This document shows, in pieces, positions 9,055 to 16,234 of a stretch of 64,000 bases of DNA. The notes under the pieces were generated by a model. The model did no database searches and had not been told where the DNA came from. It was given only the letters and a program-made list of their open reading frames with translations. The stretch is taken from positions 62,001 to 126,000 of the forward strand of contig JACKPK010000001.1 in the NCBI GenBank assembly GCA_024233595.1. Direction: 5' to 3'. The stretch's first letter is position 1. Each line of letters starts with the position of its first letter. The position numbers and the translations under genes were made by a program. Source of the stretch: Deltaproteobacteria bacterium. GTDB lineage: Bacteria > UBA10199 > JADGCS01.

Positions 9055-9639
9055 ATGAACGCTGACAAATCCGCCCAGACAATCAAAAACATCATCGGCA
9101 TTCAGAATAACTTACGCTCTATTTATGATCACTCTCTGAGCGAAGCCGAATGGCAGATTCCCAACGAAACCTTTTTAATGGTCGAGCCCTTTTTGCGCCC
9201 TGGCCTTAAGTACTTAGAAATTGGCATTGGCAAAACTGACCTTGCCGAAAAAATCGCCGAAGCGGGTTGCTTTGTGACAGGCATCGCTGTTTCAGCCGTA
9301 GCTCTAGCAGATTACAAAGAAGAGCACCCCGTGTTTGAATTGATTTTAGACGATATCGAAACCGGGTTGCAAAATCTGAAGCAGCGTGAATTTGAATTGA
9401 TTGCCGCGACCACAGCCTTAGAATCTGTGTCCGATCTAGACGACGCTCTGTCTCTCTTACAAGAACAACTCGCACCCAATGGCTTGCTTTGTTTTAGTGA
9501 TGTGCGCACGCGCGTCGAGATTGAACAAAGCTTAAAACGACAAGGCTTTAAGCTTTTGGAAGAAAAAGTTTTGTTCTCTGATTCAGAAAGCGAATCAAAG
9601 CATCAGCGTCGCATTATTTTAGCCGCTTCTTTGGCATAA
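9055..9639 (+). CDS. Class I SAM-dependent methyltransferase-like protein
   Basis: A 194-residue protein with a Rossmann-type methyltransferase core: motif I appears as KYLEIGIGKTDLAEKIAEAG, motif II acidic region near ELILDDIETG, and motif IV-V around APNGLLCFSDV. It is short for the family and lacks an obvious substrate domain, so it may be a stand-alone small-molecule methyltransferase or a degenerate relative. A strong AGGGAG ribosome site precedes the ATG. The 3' end overlaps the convergent hemB by 37 bp. Confidence 0.7.
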   Translation: MNADKSAQTIKNIIGIQNNLRSIYDHSLSEAEWQIPNETFLMVEPFLRPGLKYLEIGIGKTDLAEKIAEAGCFVTGIAVSAVALADYKEEHPVFELILDDIETGLQNLKQREFELIAATTALESVSDLDDALSLLQEQLAPNGLLCFSDVRTRVEIEQSLKRQGFKLLEEKVLFSDSESESKHQRRIILAASLA

Positions 9640-10577
9640 TAAGTGATGATAAGATCTGCGCCAGCTCGACGTATGCTGGTCAAAGATTCCATCATGGCTT
9701 TTTCTTCATCTAACCAACCATTTTGCGCTGCCGCTTTGATCATAGCGTACTCACCACTCACATGATAAGCCGCAATCGGCACATCGAACTCGTCTTTTAA
9801 TCCTTGGATGATATCCAAATAAGCCAAGGCCGGTTTCACCATGAGGATGTCAGCACCCTCTGAAACATCTAGATCCGCTTCGCGCAAGGCCTCGCGGGCG
9901 TTGGCTGGATCCATTTGGTAAGTGCTGCGGTCGCCTTCGCCTGGAGCGCATTCAGCGGCTTCACGAAAAGGGCCATAAAATGCAGACGCGTACTTCACCG
10001 CGTAGCTCATGATTGGCACGTTTTGAAAACCCTCTTCATCTAATCCGGCTCGAATAGAATCAACCATGCCGTCCATCATGCCAGAGGGCGCGACCATATC
10101 GGCACCCGCTTGCGCATGATTCACCGCTTGTTTGGCAAGATTGGCAAGCGTGGCGTCGTTATCGACATCGCCATTTTTAAGGATACCGCAATGACCATGA
10201 CTGGTGTACTCGCAAAAACACTCATCTGTGATGACGTAAAGATCCGGCGCGTGCTCTTTGAGTTCTTGAATGGCACGGTTGATGATGTTGTTCTTTTTCC
10301 ACGCCACGGTGCCCTGCTCGTCTTTTTGCGATGGGATGCCAAAAAGAATCACCGCGGGAATGCCTAAATCTTTTAAACTTTGCGCTTCTTTTTTGAGATG
10401 ATCGACCGAAAGTTGAAACTGCCCCGGCATAGAAGAGATTGGTTTTTTAACCTGATCACCTTCCACCACAAAGAGTGGGTAAATGAGCTGCTCTGGAGAT
10501 AAACGTGTTTCGCGCACCATGGAACGCAGTACAGCAGATTGACGCAAACGACGCGGACGAACAATTGGGAAAACCAT
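9603..10577 (-). CDS. hemB: Porphobilinogen synthase (delta-aminolevulinic acid dehydratase)
   Basis: HemB condenses two 5-aminolevulinates to porphobilinogen in haem synthesis. The two active-site lysines are seen in SYAVKYASAFYGPFR and ILMVKPALAYLD. The DECFCEYTSHGHCG segment keeps all three cysteines of the zinc-binding class, so this is a Zn-dependent form rather than the Mg-only type. At 324 residues it is full length. Its end overlaps the convergent methyltransferase gene. Haem supply is relevant to the two haem peroxidases near the end of the window. Confidence 0.97.
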   Translation of the reverse strand: MVFPIVRPRRLRQSAVLRSMVRETRLSPEQLIYPLFVVEGDQVKKPISSMPGQFQLSVDHLKKEAQSLKDLGIPAVILFGIPSQKDEQGTVAWKKNNIINRAIQELKEHAPDLYVITDECFCEYTSHGHCGILKNGDVDNDATLANLAKQAVNHAQAGADMVAPSGMMDGMVDSIRAGLDEEGFQNVPIMSYAVKYASAFYGPFREAAECAPGEGDRSTYQMDPANAREALREADLDVSEGADILMVKPALAYLDIIQGLKDEFDVPIAAYHVSGEYAMIKAAAQNGWLDEEKAMMESLTSIRRAGADLIITYYAKEAAKIMRR

Positions 10578-10640
10578 AAAAAATCCTTTCGCCTTGGAAA
10601 ATGTTGTCGAACGGCAAAAGTCTTAATGACCTAATGCTAC

Positions 10641-10663
10641 CGGTGGCCGCTCGCGAGCGGTCA
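10641..10663. repeat. GC-rich intergenic palindrome
   Basis: The perfect palindrome CCGCTCGCGAGCGG (10647-10660) lies within GGTGGCCGCTCGCGAGCGGTCA, between divergent hemB and yggS. The same core, TGGCCGCTC..GAGCGGCCA, recurs at 19610-19631, and the leading AATGCTACCG recurs in the 61.4-kb repeats, suggesting a dispersed repeat family. Confidence 0.55.
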
Positions 10664-10738
10664 TGAATACGACGACTTCTCTCCCTAATCAAGAAGTTCT
10701 CCTTGTTTGCTAAACCCTTTCGTTTTATCCCAAAGGCA

Positions 10739-11416
10739 ATGACAAACATCGCCGCAAATCTCCAAGTCCTACTCGATGAAATCAACACCGAGACCCAAGA
10801 TCCGGTCATGTTGGTGGCTGTTTCCAAAAAACAATCTGCTCTTGCCATTCGACACGCTTATGACTGTGGTCAAAAAGATTTTGGCGAAAACTACGTGCAA
10901 GAGCTTTTAGACAAACAAGAAGAACTCAAAGATCTAAACATCAACTGGCATTTTATTGGTCACTTGCAACGCAACAAAGCCAAATACATTGTTGGAAAAG
11001 TGCACCTGATTCAGGGAGTCGATAACCCGAAACTTCTGCAAGAGATCGAAAAACAAGCGTCTAAACAACACGTTCAACAAAAGATTCTTTTGCAAGTGAA
11101 TGTCTCGGGTGAAGAATCAAAATCAGGCTGCCAAGACAAAGATCTTTTTGAACTCATCACCAAAGCAAACGCGTGCGAACACATCACGCTTTGTGGGCTC
11201 ATGACCATTGGTTCCACAGCAGCCAATGAGCAAACAAAGCAATCAGAATTCACACGATTAAAAAATCTCTTTGAGGAAGCCAAAACTCAAGTAAAAGATC
11301 CTAACTGCTGGACGGAGCTTTCTATGGGCATGAGCGGCGATTTTAAACTCGCCATAAAACAAGGCTCCACCATGGTGCGCGTGGGCACACGTATTTTTGG
11401 AGAGCGCGATAAATGA
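10739..11416 (+). CDS. yggS: YggS family PLP homeostasis protein
   Basis: A 225-residue PLP-binding TIM-barrel protein (YggS/PROSC family) that buffers pyridoxal phosphate and has no known catalytic activity. Diagnostic segments are LVAVSKKQSALAIRHAY (with the PLP lysine), FGENYVQEL, WHFIGHLQRNKAKYI and LSMGMSGDFKLAIKQGSTMVRVGTRIFGER. I choose the ATG at 10739, preceded by AAAGG, rather than the TTG 12 codons upstream. The stop overlaps proC by 4 bp. The yggS-proC-yggT order is widely conserved in bacteria. Confidence 0.95.
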   Translation: MTNIAANLQVLLDEINTETQDPVMLVAVSKKQSALAIRHAYDCGQKDFGENYVQELLDKQEELKDLNINWHFIGHLQRNKAKYIVGKVHLIQGVDNPKLLQEIEKQASKQHVQQKILLQVNVSGEESKSGCQDKDLFELITKANACEHITLCGLMTIGSTAANEQTKQSEFTRLKNLFEEAKTQVKDPNCWTELSMGMSGDFKLAIKQGSTMVRVGTRIFGERDK

Positions 11417-12228
11417 AAAACACAAAACACAAAATTGGCTTCATTGGTTTTGGCAACATGGCGCAAGCCATCACAAATGGCTTGCTGCGCTCTAAATTGC
11501 TTTCTCCCAAAAATATTTTCTTTGTTTGTAAAACCGAAGAAAACAAAAAAGCCGTTCAAAAAAAATGGAAAATCCAAGCGGCCAGCTCCCTAAAAGAACT
11601 TGCTGAAGCAAGCGACATTCTGATCTTAGCAACCAAACCCCAACAAGCCACAGAATATTTAGAAGAGCTCTCACAACACGTAAAACATCACCTGCTCATT
11701 TCGGTGATGGCAGGCGTGACCACAGAAACTTTGCAAAACAAATTAAATTGGAAAGGCTCCATTGTACGTGCCATGCCCAATACGCCTGGTTTAATCGGCC
11801 AAGGCGCAACAGGGATATTTTTTAACAAAGCTTGTCAAAAGTCCGAAAAAGACCATGTGCGCTTATTGTTTTCGGAATTGGGTCTGGTCGGCGAAATCAA
11901 AACCGAAGAGCTCATGGACGTGATCACCGCCCTTTCGGGTTCTGGTCCTGCTTTTGTGTATGAGTTTGCGCGAACCCTCATGCAAACAGCCGAGGAACTT
12001 GGTTTGGACGCAAAATTAGCCAAGGACTTTACCTTGCAAACACTGCACGGAGCCACCGAGATGCTCAAACACAGCGAACACAGCCCTGAAGAACTGCGCG
12101 ATCAGGTCACAAGCAAAGGTGGCACCACCGAAGCCGGCTTGAACCTCTTGCACAAAAAGCAGTTTGCAGAGACTTTGAGCGCGTGTATAAAAGCTGCAGC
12201 GGAACGTGCGCAGGAGCTCCGCAATTAA
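11413..12228 (+). CDS. proC: Pyrroline-5-carboxylate reductase
   Basis: ProC reduces 1-pyrroline-5-carboxylate to proline with NAD(P)H. The N-terminal Rossmann motif is GFIGFGNMAQAI; MPNTPGLIGQGATG and the C-terminal signature around QVTSKGGTTEAGL are typical. The 271-residue length fits. The start ATGA overlaps the yggS stop, implying translational coupling and a shared transcript with yggS, yggT and DUF167. Confidence 0.96.
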   Translation: MKNTKHKIGFIGFGNMAQAITNGLLRSKLLSPKNIFFVCKTEENKKAVQKKWKIQAASSLKELAEASDILILATKPQQATEYLEELSQHVKHHLLISVMAGVTTETLQNKLNWKGSIVRAMPNTPGLIGQGATGIFFNKACQKSEKDHVRLLFSELGLVGEIKTEELMDVITALSGSGPAFVYEFARTLMQTAEELGLDAKLAKDFTLQTLHGATEMLKHSEHSPEELRDQVTSKGGTTEAGLNLLHKKQFAETLSACIKAAAERAQELRN

Positions 12229-12296
12229 CAAGCCCCCTAAGGCGCATGGCGCCAAACTTATCTGTCGGTAAAAAAGGGGCAAAAACTGGAGATCTT

Positions 12297-12647
12297 ATGT
12301 TTATCTTAGGAGACATCCTCATTGTAGCCGCCACCATTTTGCACTACGTGTTTAGTTTTTATCAGTTTGTGATTTTAGCCGCGGTGATTTTGTCTTGGGT
12401 TCGCCCCGCACCCACCAATGACATCATCCGGAACATTCTTTACGCCATTCATCGTTTAACAGATCCCGTGTTTGCTTGGGTACGCATGCGCATGCCAGCA
12501 GGCTTACGCAACACTGGTTTGGATCTTTCTCCTATGATTGTCTTGTTGGTGCTCATGGGTGTCGACATGCTCACTTACCGTGTGCTCATGCACACAGGCA
12601 TTTACCTGACCATGGGTGTGAACCACGCTCCGGCTTCGCCCTTTTGA
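12297..12647 (+). CDS. yggT: YggT family membrane protein
   Basis: A 116-residue inner-membrane protein of the YggT/Ycf19 family, with two hydrophobic segments flanking the conserved WVRPAPTNDIIRNILYAIHRLTDP loop. Family members are linked to osmotic tolerance or envelope and division functions, but the mechanism is unclear. The start is the ATG at 12297 after CTGGAG; longer in-frame extension into proC has no support. It ends 2 bp before the DUF167 gene. Confidence 0.9.
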   Translation: MFILGDILIVAATILHYVFSFYQFVILAAVILSWVRPAPTNDIIRNILYAIHRLTDPVFAWVRMRMPAGLRNTGLDLSPMIVLLVLMGVDMLTYRVLMHTGIYLTMGVNHAPASPF

Positions 12648-12649
12648 TC

Positions 12650-12880
12650 ATGCGCCTCACAGTTAAAGTCATTCCAAACGCCAAAAAAACAGAAATCACC
12701 GAGGACAATCCAAAAGAAGCTTTTTTAAAAGTTCGTTTGTCTTGTCCTCCTGTTGACGGGGCTGCCAACAAAGAACTCGTTAAGCTTTTGAGCAAACACT
12801 TTGGGGTTTCAAAATCAAAAGTCAAAATTATAAAGGGCGAAAAAAGTCGTGAAAAGATTGTGGAGATTGATCAAGGTTGA
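12650..12880 (+). CDS. DUF167 family protein (YggU-like)
   Basis: A 76-residue DUF167 protein. The family signature is clear: VKVIPNAKKTEI near the N-terminus and KVRLSCPPVDGAANKELVKLLSKHF, followed by KIIKGEKSREKIVEI. Function is not established for the family, though it is commonly encoded next to yggT as here. The start at 12650 is 2 bp after the yggT stop. The upstream in-frame extension runs through yggT in another frame and is rejected. Confidence 0.92.
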   Translation: MRLTVKVIPNAKKTEITEDNPKEAFLKVRLSCPPVDGAANKELVKLLSKHFGVSKSKVKIIKGEKSREKIVEIDQG

Positions 12881-12889
12881 AGTTTGCCA

Positions 12890-14326
12890 TTAATGGACGA
12901 TATCATTCCCTGGGACAATACCAGGGTGAAAAAACTGAGCTATTTTGTGATCAGAAGATGCCCAGCCGGGCTGAGTCAATGGATCAGTGTTTTGATACAC
13001 TTCAAATTTCTCACCAATAAGCTCAAGCGCCACAGAGGCTAATCTTCTTGTGTCTGCAAAAGAGTGCGTTGTTAGCTTTTGCAATCCTTCAAGCGCCCTT
13101 TGGCGAGCTAAAATAAAATCTGACTCCGAAACACTTTCAAATCTTTGCAAAGCAGACAAAAAATAAAAGAGCCCACGCACACAAAGATTGCGGCCATCCT
13201 TCCACGGCAGACTCAGGCCATTCACCAAACCATCAACAAAATCACCCAATTCATTCTGATCGGGCTTTATCCCTTGGCCAAGTGCAAAATAAAAATACAA
13301 GCCAATGGCAGAACCTTGCCAGACTGGGTCCAGACTACAAAATGAGGCCGTTTTTCCATCAACACGATTCGATTGCATCGCCCAAAAAAAATTCTTTTGA
13401 TCAACCTCAGTTTCAAAAGAAGCTGGAAAACGCAGACTCTTAATAAAAAAGTTAGTTTCTCCAGAGAGCTGCACCTCGGGAATCAAAATGAGTTCCCTGA
13501 ATTGGGCCAAAAGCCATTTGCCTTCGGGACCACATGAACTCAGGTATTCTTCAAAATGCCCCAATGACCCAAAACAAGCAGCGAGTTGATTTTTGGCTAT
13601 GGCTAATTCACTTGGTGGCAAAATACGCAGCATGTTCAAAAACAATCGCAGGGGGGTCTGCACACTAAAATGCAATCCCTGTGTGCAATCTTTATTGGCA
13701 TCCACTCTTTTTATTAATTTAAAAATTGTGCTTTTGCGTTGTGAAGCGCTCATTTGAGAAAAAACCGTTGCGAATAATTTTTCTTCAGCAATACGGTTTG
13801 ATTTATGAGCCTGCTCGCCTTGATTGTCTTTGGACACTAAATAATAGGCAATGAATTGTTCCAGTCCTATTTTGATCGACCAATAACCACGAGCTACCAA
13901 CAAAGATAAGGCCAGAGCAAATTGCGCATACTGCGGGTGATCAATACGGTAGACAAGGACTTGATCCATCAGTTCTGTTGCCCATTGTGTAAAACTCATT
14001 TCTTCATTTTTAGAAAATCCCTGATCCCAGCGCGAATCTCGCAAAGCATTCAAAGCTGGTTGTTTGAAACCGAAATTTCCATTGTTGAAAAACTCTATCA
14101 AACCTTCAGCACCGATCCCTTGTGCAAAAAAATCAGTAACACCACCAAAACGATGAACGAGTTGCGTTTCCAACCAACTCACGTGAGTATCAGCAGCCAC
14201 AACAGCAAAATCAGCAGTTGTGCATTTGGGTGCTAAAGGCGCCTGATGCAAAGATTCAGGACCACTTTCTGGTGAAACGCAGGGAAAAGCGGATGCTACC
14301 GATGTAATAAGGCTTCTTATGCTCAT
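12890..14326 (-). CDS. Large hypothetical protein of unknown family
   Basis: A 478-residue protein, convergent with the yggS operon (9 bp apart) and downstream of rlmN. The first ~30 residues (MSIRSLITSVASAFPCVSP) are weakly hydrophobic; a Sec signal or lipobox is possible but not convincing. The rest is predicted all-helical, with hydrophobic helices (QFALALSLLVARGYW) and repeated helix-turn patterns suggestive of an alpha-solenoid. I see no catalytic motif. It may be a lineage-specific protein. Confidence 0.6.
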   Translation of the reverse strand: MSIRSLITSVASAFPCVSPESGPESLHQAPLAPKCTTADFAVVAADTHVSWLETQLVHRFGGVTDFFAQGIGAEGLIEFFNNGNFGFKQPALNALRDSRWDQGFSKNEEMSFTQWATELMDQVLVYRIDHPQYAQFALALSLLVARGYWSIKIGLEQFIAYYLVSKDNQGEQAHKSNRIAEEKLFATVFSQMSASQRKSTIFKLIKRVDANKDCTQGLHFSVQTPLRLFLNMLRILPPSELAIAKNQLAACFGSLGHFEEYLSSCGPEGKWLLAQFRELILIPEVQLSGETNFFIKSLRFPASFETEVDQKNFFWAMQSNRVDGKTASFCSLDPVWQGSAIGLYFYFALGQGIKPDQNELGDFVDGLVNGLSLPWKDGRNLCVRGLFYFLSALQRFESVSESDFILARQRALEGLQKLTTHSFADTRRLASVALELIGEKFEVYQNTDPLTQPGWASSDHKIAQFFHPGIVPGNDIVH

Positions 14327-14369
14327 GGGTTCTTCATCGAGCTTTGGGTTAAAAAGTTGCGTGTTTTTT

Positions 14370-14388
14370 GTACGTACTCAGTACGTAC
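14370..14388. promoter_or_regulatory. Perfect palindrome flanked by T-tracts (operator or hairpin)
   Basis: GTACGTACT-C-AGTACGTAC is a 9-bp perfect inverted repeat around one base, with six T on each side on the + strand. It sits between rlmN and the 478-residue gene, both on the - strand. On the + strand it would form a hairpin followed by T6, but no + gene ends here; on the - strand no U-tract follows. A protein-binding operator for the 12890-14326 gene is therefore as likely as a terminator. Confidence 0.45.
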
Positions 14389-14439
14389 TTTTTTGGACTG
14401 TGTTTGCAGCGAAAATCAGAGCAAAAAACGACCAAATCA

Positions 14440-15525
14440 TCACACGGCGATCTTGAATCGCTCGGTCTTAAAGGATTTGGCTTCGCCAACAAGAGCTTTT
14501 TCGTGGGTTGCCAACTGGCCGCAAGCCCCTAAAATATCGCGCCCGCGTGATTTACGCACCACAGCGATGTAGCCAGCATTCAAAAGTATTTTTTGAAACT
14601 TGTGCACCCACTCGTCATCAGGTCGTTTGTAAGGAGACTCTGGGTACTCGTTAAAAGGCAAAAGGTTCACCTTGGCCTTGAGTTTAGAAAGGATTCGCAC
14701 CAGGCGCTTGGCGTCATCTAAGGTGTCGTTCACACCGTGCAACATGACGTATTCAAATGTGATGGCATTGCGTTTGTGCAATTTCATATTTTTGCACGCT
14801 TCCAATAAACGTTCGATGTTGTACTTTTTGTTAATGGGCATCACAACATCGCGCACCTCATCGGTGGTGGCGTTAAGCGAAATGGCCAACTTCACCGGTG
14901 TCTTGTCACCAAATTTTTCGATCTCGGGAGCAAGGCCCGATGTGCTCACTGTGACGTGATGTCTTGAAAAATTAAAACACTCGGGATCCAATAAAATATT
15001 CAAAGCGGGGTACAAACTTTTAGGATTGGCCAGTGGCTCGCCCATGCCCATGAACACAAGGTTTGTGATGCTTTCGTCTTCTGGCAAAGCACGCTTAACG
15101 GCAGCGATTTGCTCGACGATTTCGTAAACAGACAAATTACGTTTAAGGCCAAGCTCACCTGTTAAACAAAAATCGCAAGCCATGCCACAACCCACCTGCG
15201 TGCTCACACAGAGCGTGCGGCGATTTTCGGCCGGGATCCAAACTGATTCGATCTTATTGCCATCGCCCATTTCAAAAAGAAATTTTTTGGTGCCATCGTT
15301 CGATGTTTGCTCAATGAGTTTTTTAAATCGCGGGATCTCGTAAACCTCATCTAACTTTTCGCGAAACACCTTGCTGATGTTGGTCATATCGGAAAAATCA
15401 CCCGCGTCTTTTTGGTACAACCACTGACGCACCTGACGCGCACGATAGCCCTCGAGCCCCATTTCGGAAAACTCCACCGCGAGCTGATCAAGAGGGATAT
15501 TTTTGATATTTTTCTTTTGCGTCAT
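14440..15525 (-). CDS. rlmN: 23S rRNA (adenine2503-C2)/tRNA(adenine37-C2) methyltransferase
   Basis: RlmN is a radical-SAM enzyme that methylates C2 of A2503 in 23S rRNA and A37 in some tRNAs. The [4Fe-4S] cluster cysteines are in CGMACDFCLTG; MGMGEPLAN and the C-terminal RKSRGRDILGACGQL, which holds the catalytic methyl-carrying Cys, are present. The 361-residue length is normal. It is divergent from the 68-residue Cys-rich gene with about 127 bp between them. Confidence 0.97.
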   Translation of the reverse strand: MTQKKNIKNIPLDQLAVEFSEMGLEGYRARQVRQWLYQKDAGDFSDMTNISKVFREKLDEVYEIPRFKKLIEQTSNDGTKKFLFEMGDGNKIESVWIPAENRRTLCVSTQVGCGMACDFCLTGELGLKRNLSVYEIVEQIAAVKRALPEDESITNLVFMGMGEPLANPKSLYPALNILLDPECFNFSRHHVTVSTSGLAPEIEKFGDKTPVKLAISLNATTDEVRDVVMPINKKYNIERLLEACKNMKLHKRNAITFEYVMLHGVNDTLDDAKRLVRILSKLKAKVNLLPFNEYPESPYKRPDDEWVHKFQKILLNAGYIAVVRKSRGRDILGACGQLATHEKALVGEAKSFKTERFKIAV

Positions 15526-15615
15526 GGACGCCTTTCTAATCTAAAAAGCTGTTTAAAAACAAGAGGGACTCCTGAGAAGCCTTTTTCGATAAAGACCTTA
15601 AAAAGTTGCTAGTTC

Positions 15616-15645
15616 TTGCCAAGTTCCTGGAATTTCGCGTAAAAT
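15616..15645 (+). promoter_or_regulatory. Candidate sigma-70-type promoter, leaderless
   Basis: TTGCCA (15616-15621) and TAAAAT (15640-15645) are separated by 18 bp. The expected start of transcription, about 7 bp beyond the -10 element, coincides with the ATG at 15653. No Shine-Dalgarno sequence is visible, so the mRNA may be leaderless. Confidence 0.45.
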
Positions 15646-15652
15646 AGCAACT

Positions 15653-15859
15653 ATGTCCGATTCAAACCAAAATAACGACGGCTCAGGCCGCAAATTCTTG
15701 GGCATCAAATTTGAATGCTGCGGCACCTACGCGCGCGTGTATTTGAACGAAAAAATGCAAGCCTATATGGGCGCCTGCCCGCGTTGCTGCAAACGCGTTA
15801 AGATCTTGGTCGATAAAGAAAAGGCCACAACAGATAAGCGCTTTTTTGTGGCGAAGTGA
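15653..15859 (+). CDS. Small cysteine-rich conserved hypothetical protein
   Basis: A 68-residue protein with FECCGTYARVYLNEKM and GACPRCCKRVKILV: two CC/CxxC knots (CC...CPRCC) spaced like a zinc ribbon. The pattern 'CCG-x-YARVY...CPxC' occurs in small conserved hypothetical proteins, so a metal-binding fold is likely, with no known function. There is no signal peptide. The C-terminal basic tail may bind nucleic acid. It is divergent from rlmN and appears to be transcribed from its own leaderless promoter. Confidence 0.75.
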   Translation: MSDSNQNNDGSGRKFLGIKFECCGTYARVYLNEKMQAYMGACPRCCKRVKILVDKEKATTDKRFFVAK

Positions 15860-15889
15860 AAATGAATCAATGACCTGAAAATTCGTCAA

Positions 15890-15919
15890 TTGCTATTCAT
15901 AAAACCAATGTATTAAAAT
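15890..15919 (+). promoter_or_regulatory. Candidate sigma-70-type promoter, leaderless
   Basis: TTGCTA (15890-15895) and TAAAAT (15914-15919) with an 18-bp spacer precede the ATG at 15926 by 6 bp. This is nearly the same layout as the promoter of the preceding gene. No ribosome-binding site is visible between the -10 box and the ATG. Confidence 0.45.
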
Positions 15920-15925
15920 GTACCC

Positions 15926-16120
15926 ATGCGCACTACTATTAATTTACTAAACAAATTGATTGATGAGGCTCAAAAAATCCTTAAAACAAAAACCAAGACC
16001 CAAACCATCATCACTGCTCTAGAAGACATCATTCGCCGCAAAAACAGCAAAAAAATTCTAGCTCTCCGTGGTTCTCTTAAAGAAGATTTTGATTACAAAG
16101 AATTTAGACGCAAACGTTAA
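15926..16120 (+). CDS. VapB-like antitoxin (orphan)
   Basis: A 64-residue protein matching the VapB/DUF2191 antitoxin pattern: N-terminal MRTTINL beta-strand, a helix with KIL.TKTKTQTIITALEDIIRRK forming a ribbon-helix-helix DNA-binding domain, then a short ALRGSLKED..DYKEFR tail that in partners wraps the toxin. A PIN-domain VapC toxin normally follows within a few bases; here only 5 bp separate the stop from the convergent small membrane gene and no toxin is present. It may be a solitary regulator or a relic of a lost pair. Confidence 0.75.
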   Translation: MRTTINLLNKLIDEAQKILKTKTKTQTIITALEDIIRRKNSKKILALRGSLKEDFDYKEFRRKR

Positions 16121-16125
16121 ATTAG

Positions 16126-16233
16126 TCACAAAACAAAAGGCAAAATCACCGACAGCAAAACCCCTGCCCCAGCCAAGGCAAAAAACAAAATCAAAAGACG
16201 TTTTTCGTTGTCGTTAAGAGGCGGTGTTTTCAT
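16126..16233 (-). CDS. Small single-pass membrane protein coupled to pcrA
   Basis: A 35-codon frame begins with ATG at 16233, one base after the pcrA stop, with AAGG seven bases upstream. Translation gives a charged N-terminus (MKTPPLNDNEKRLL) followed by a single hydrophobic stretch (ILFFALAGAGVLLSVILPFVL), i.e. a one-pass membrane peptide. The spacing, ribosome site and composition make it a credible gene too short for usual calling. Function is unknown. Its stop is 5 bp from the convergent VapB-like gene. Confidence 0.55.
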   Translation of the reverse strand: MKTPPLNDNEKRLLILFFALAGAGVLLSVILPFVL

Positions 16234-16234
16234 G

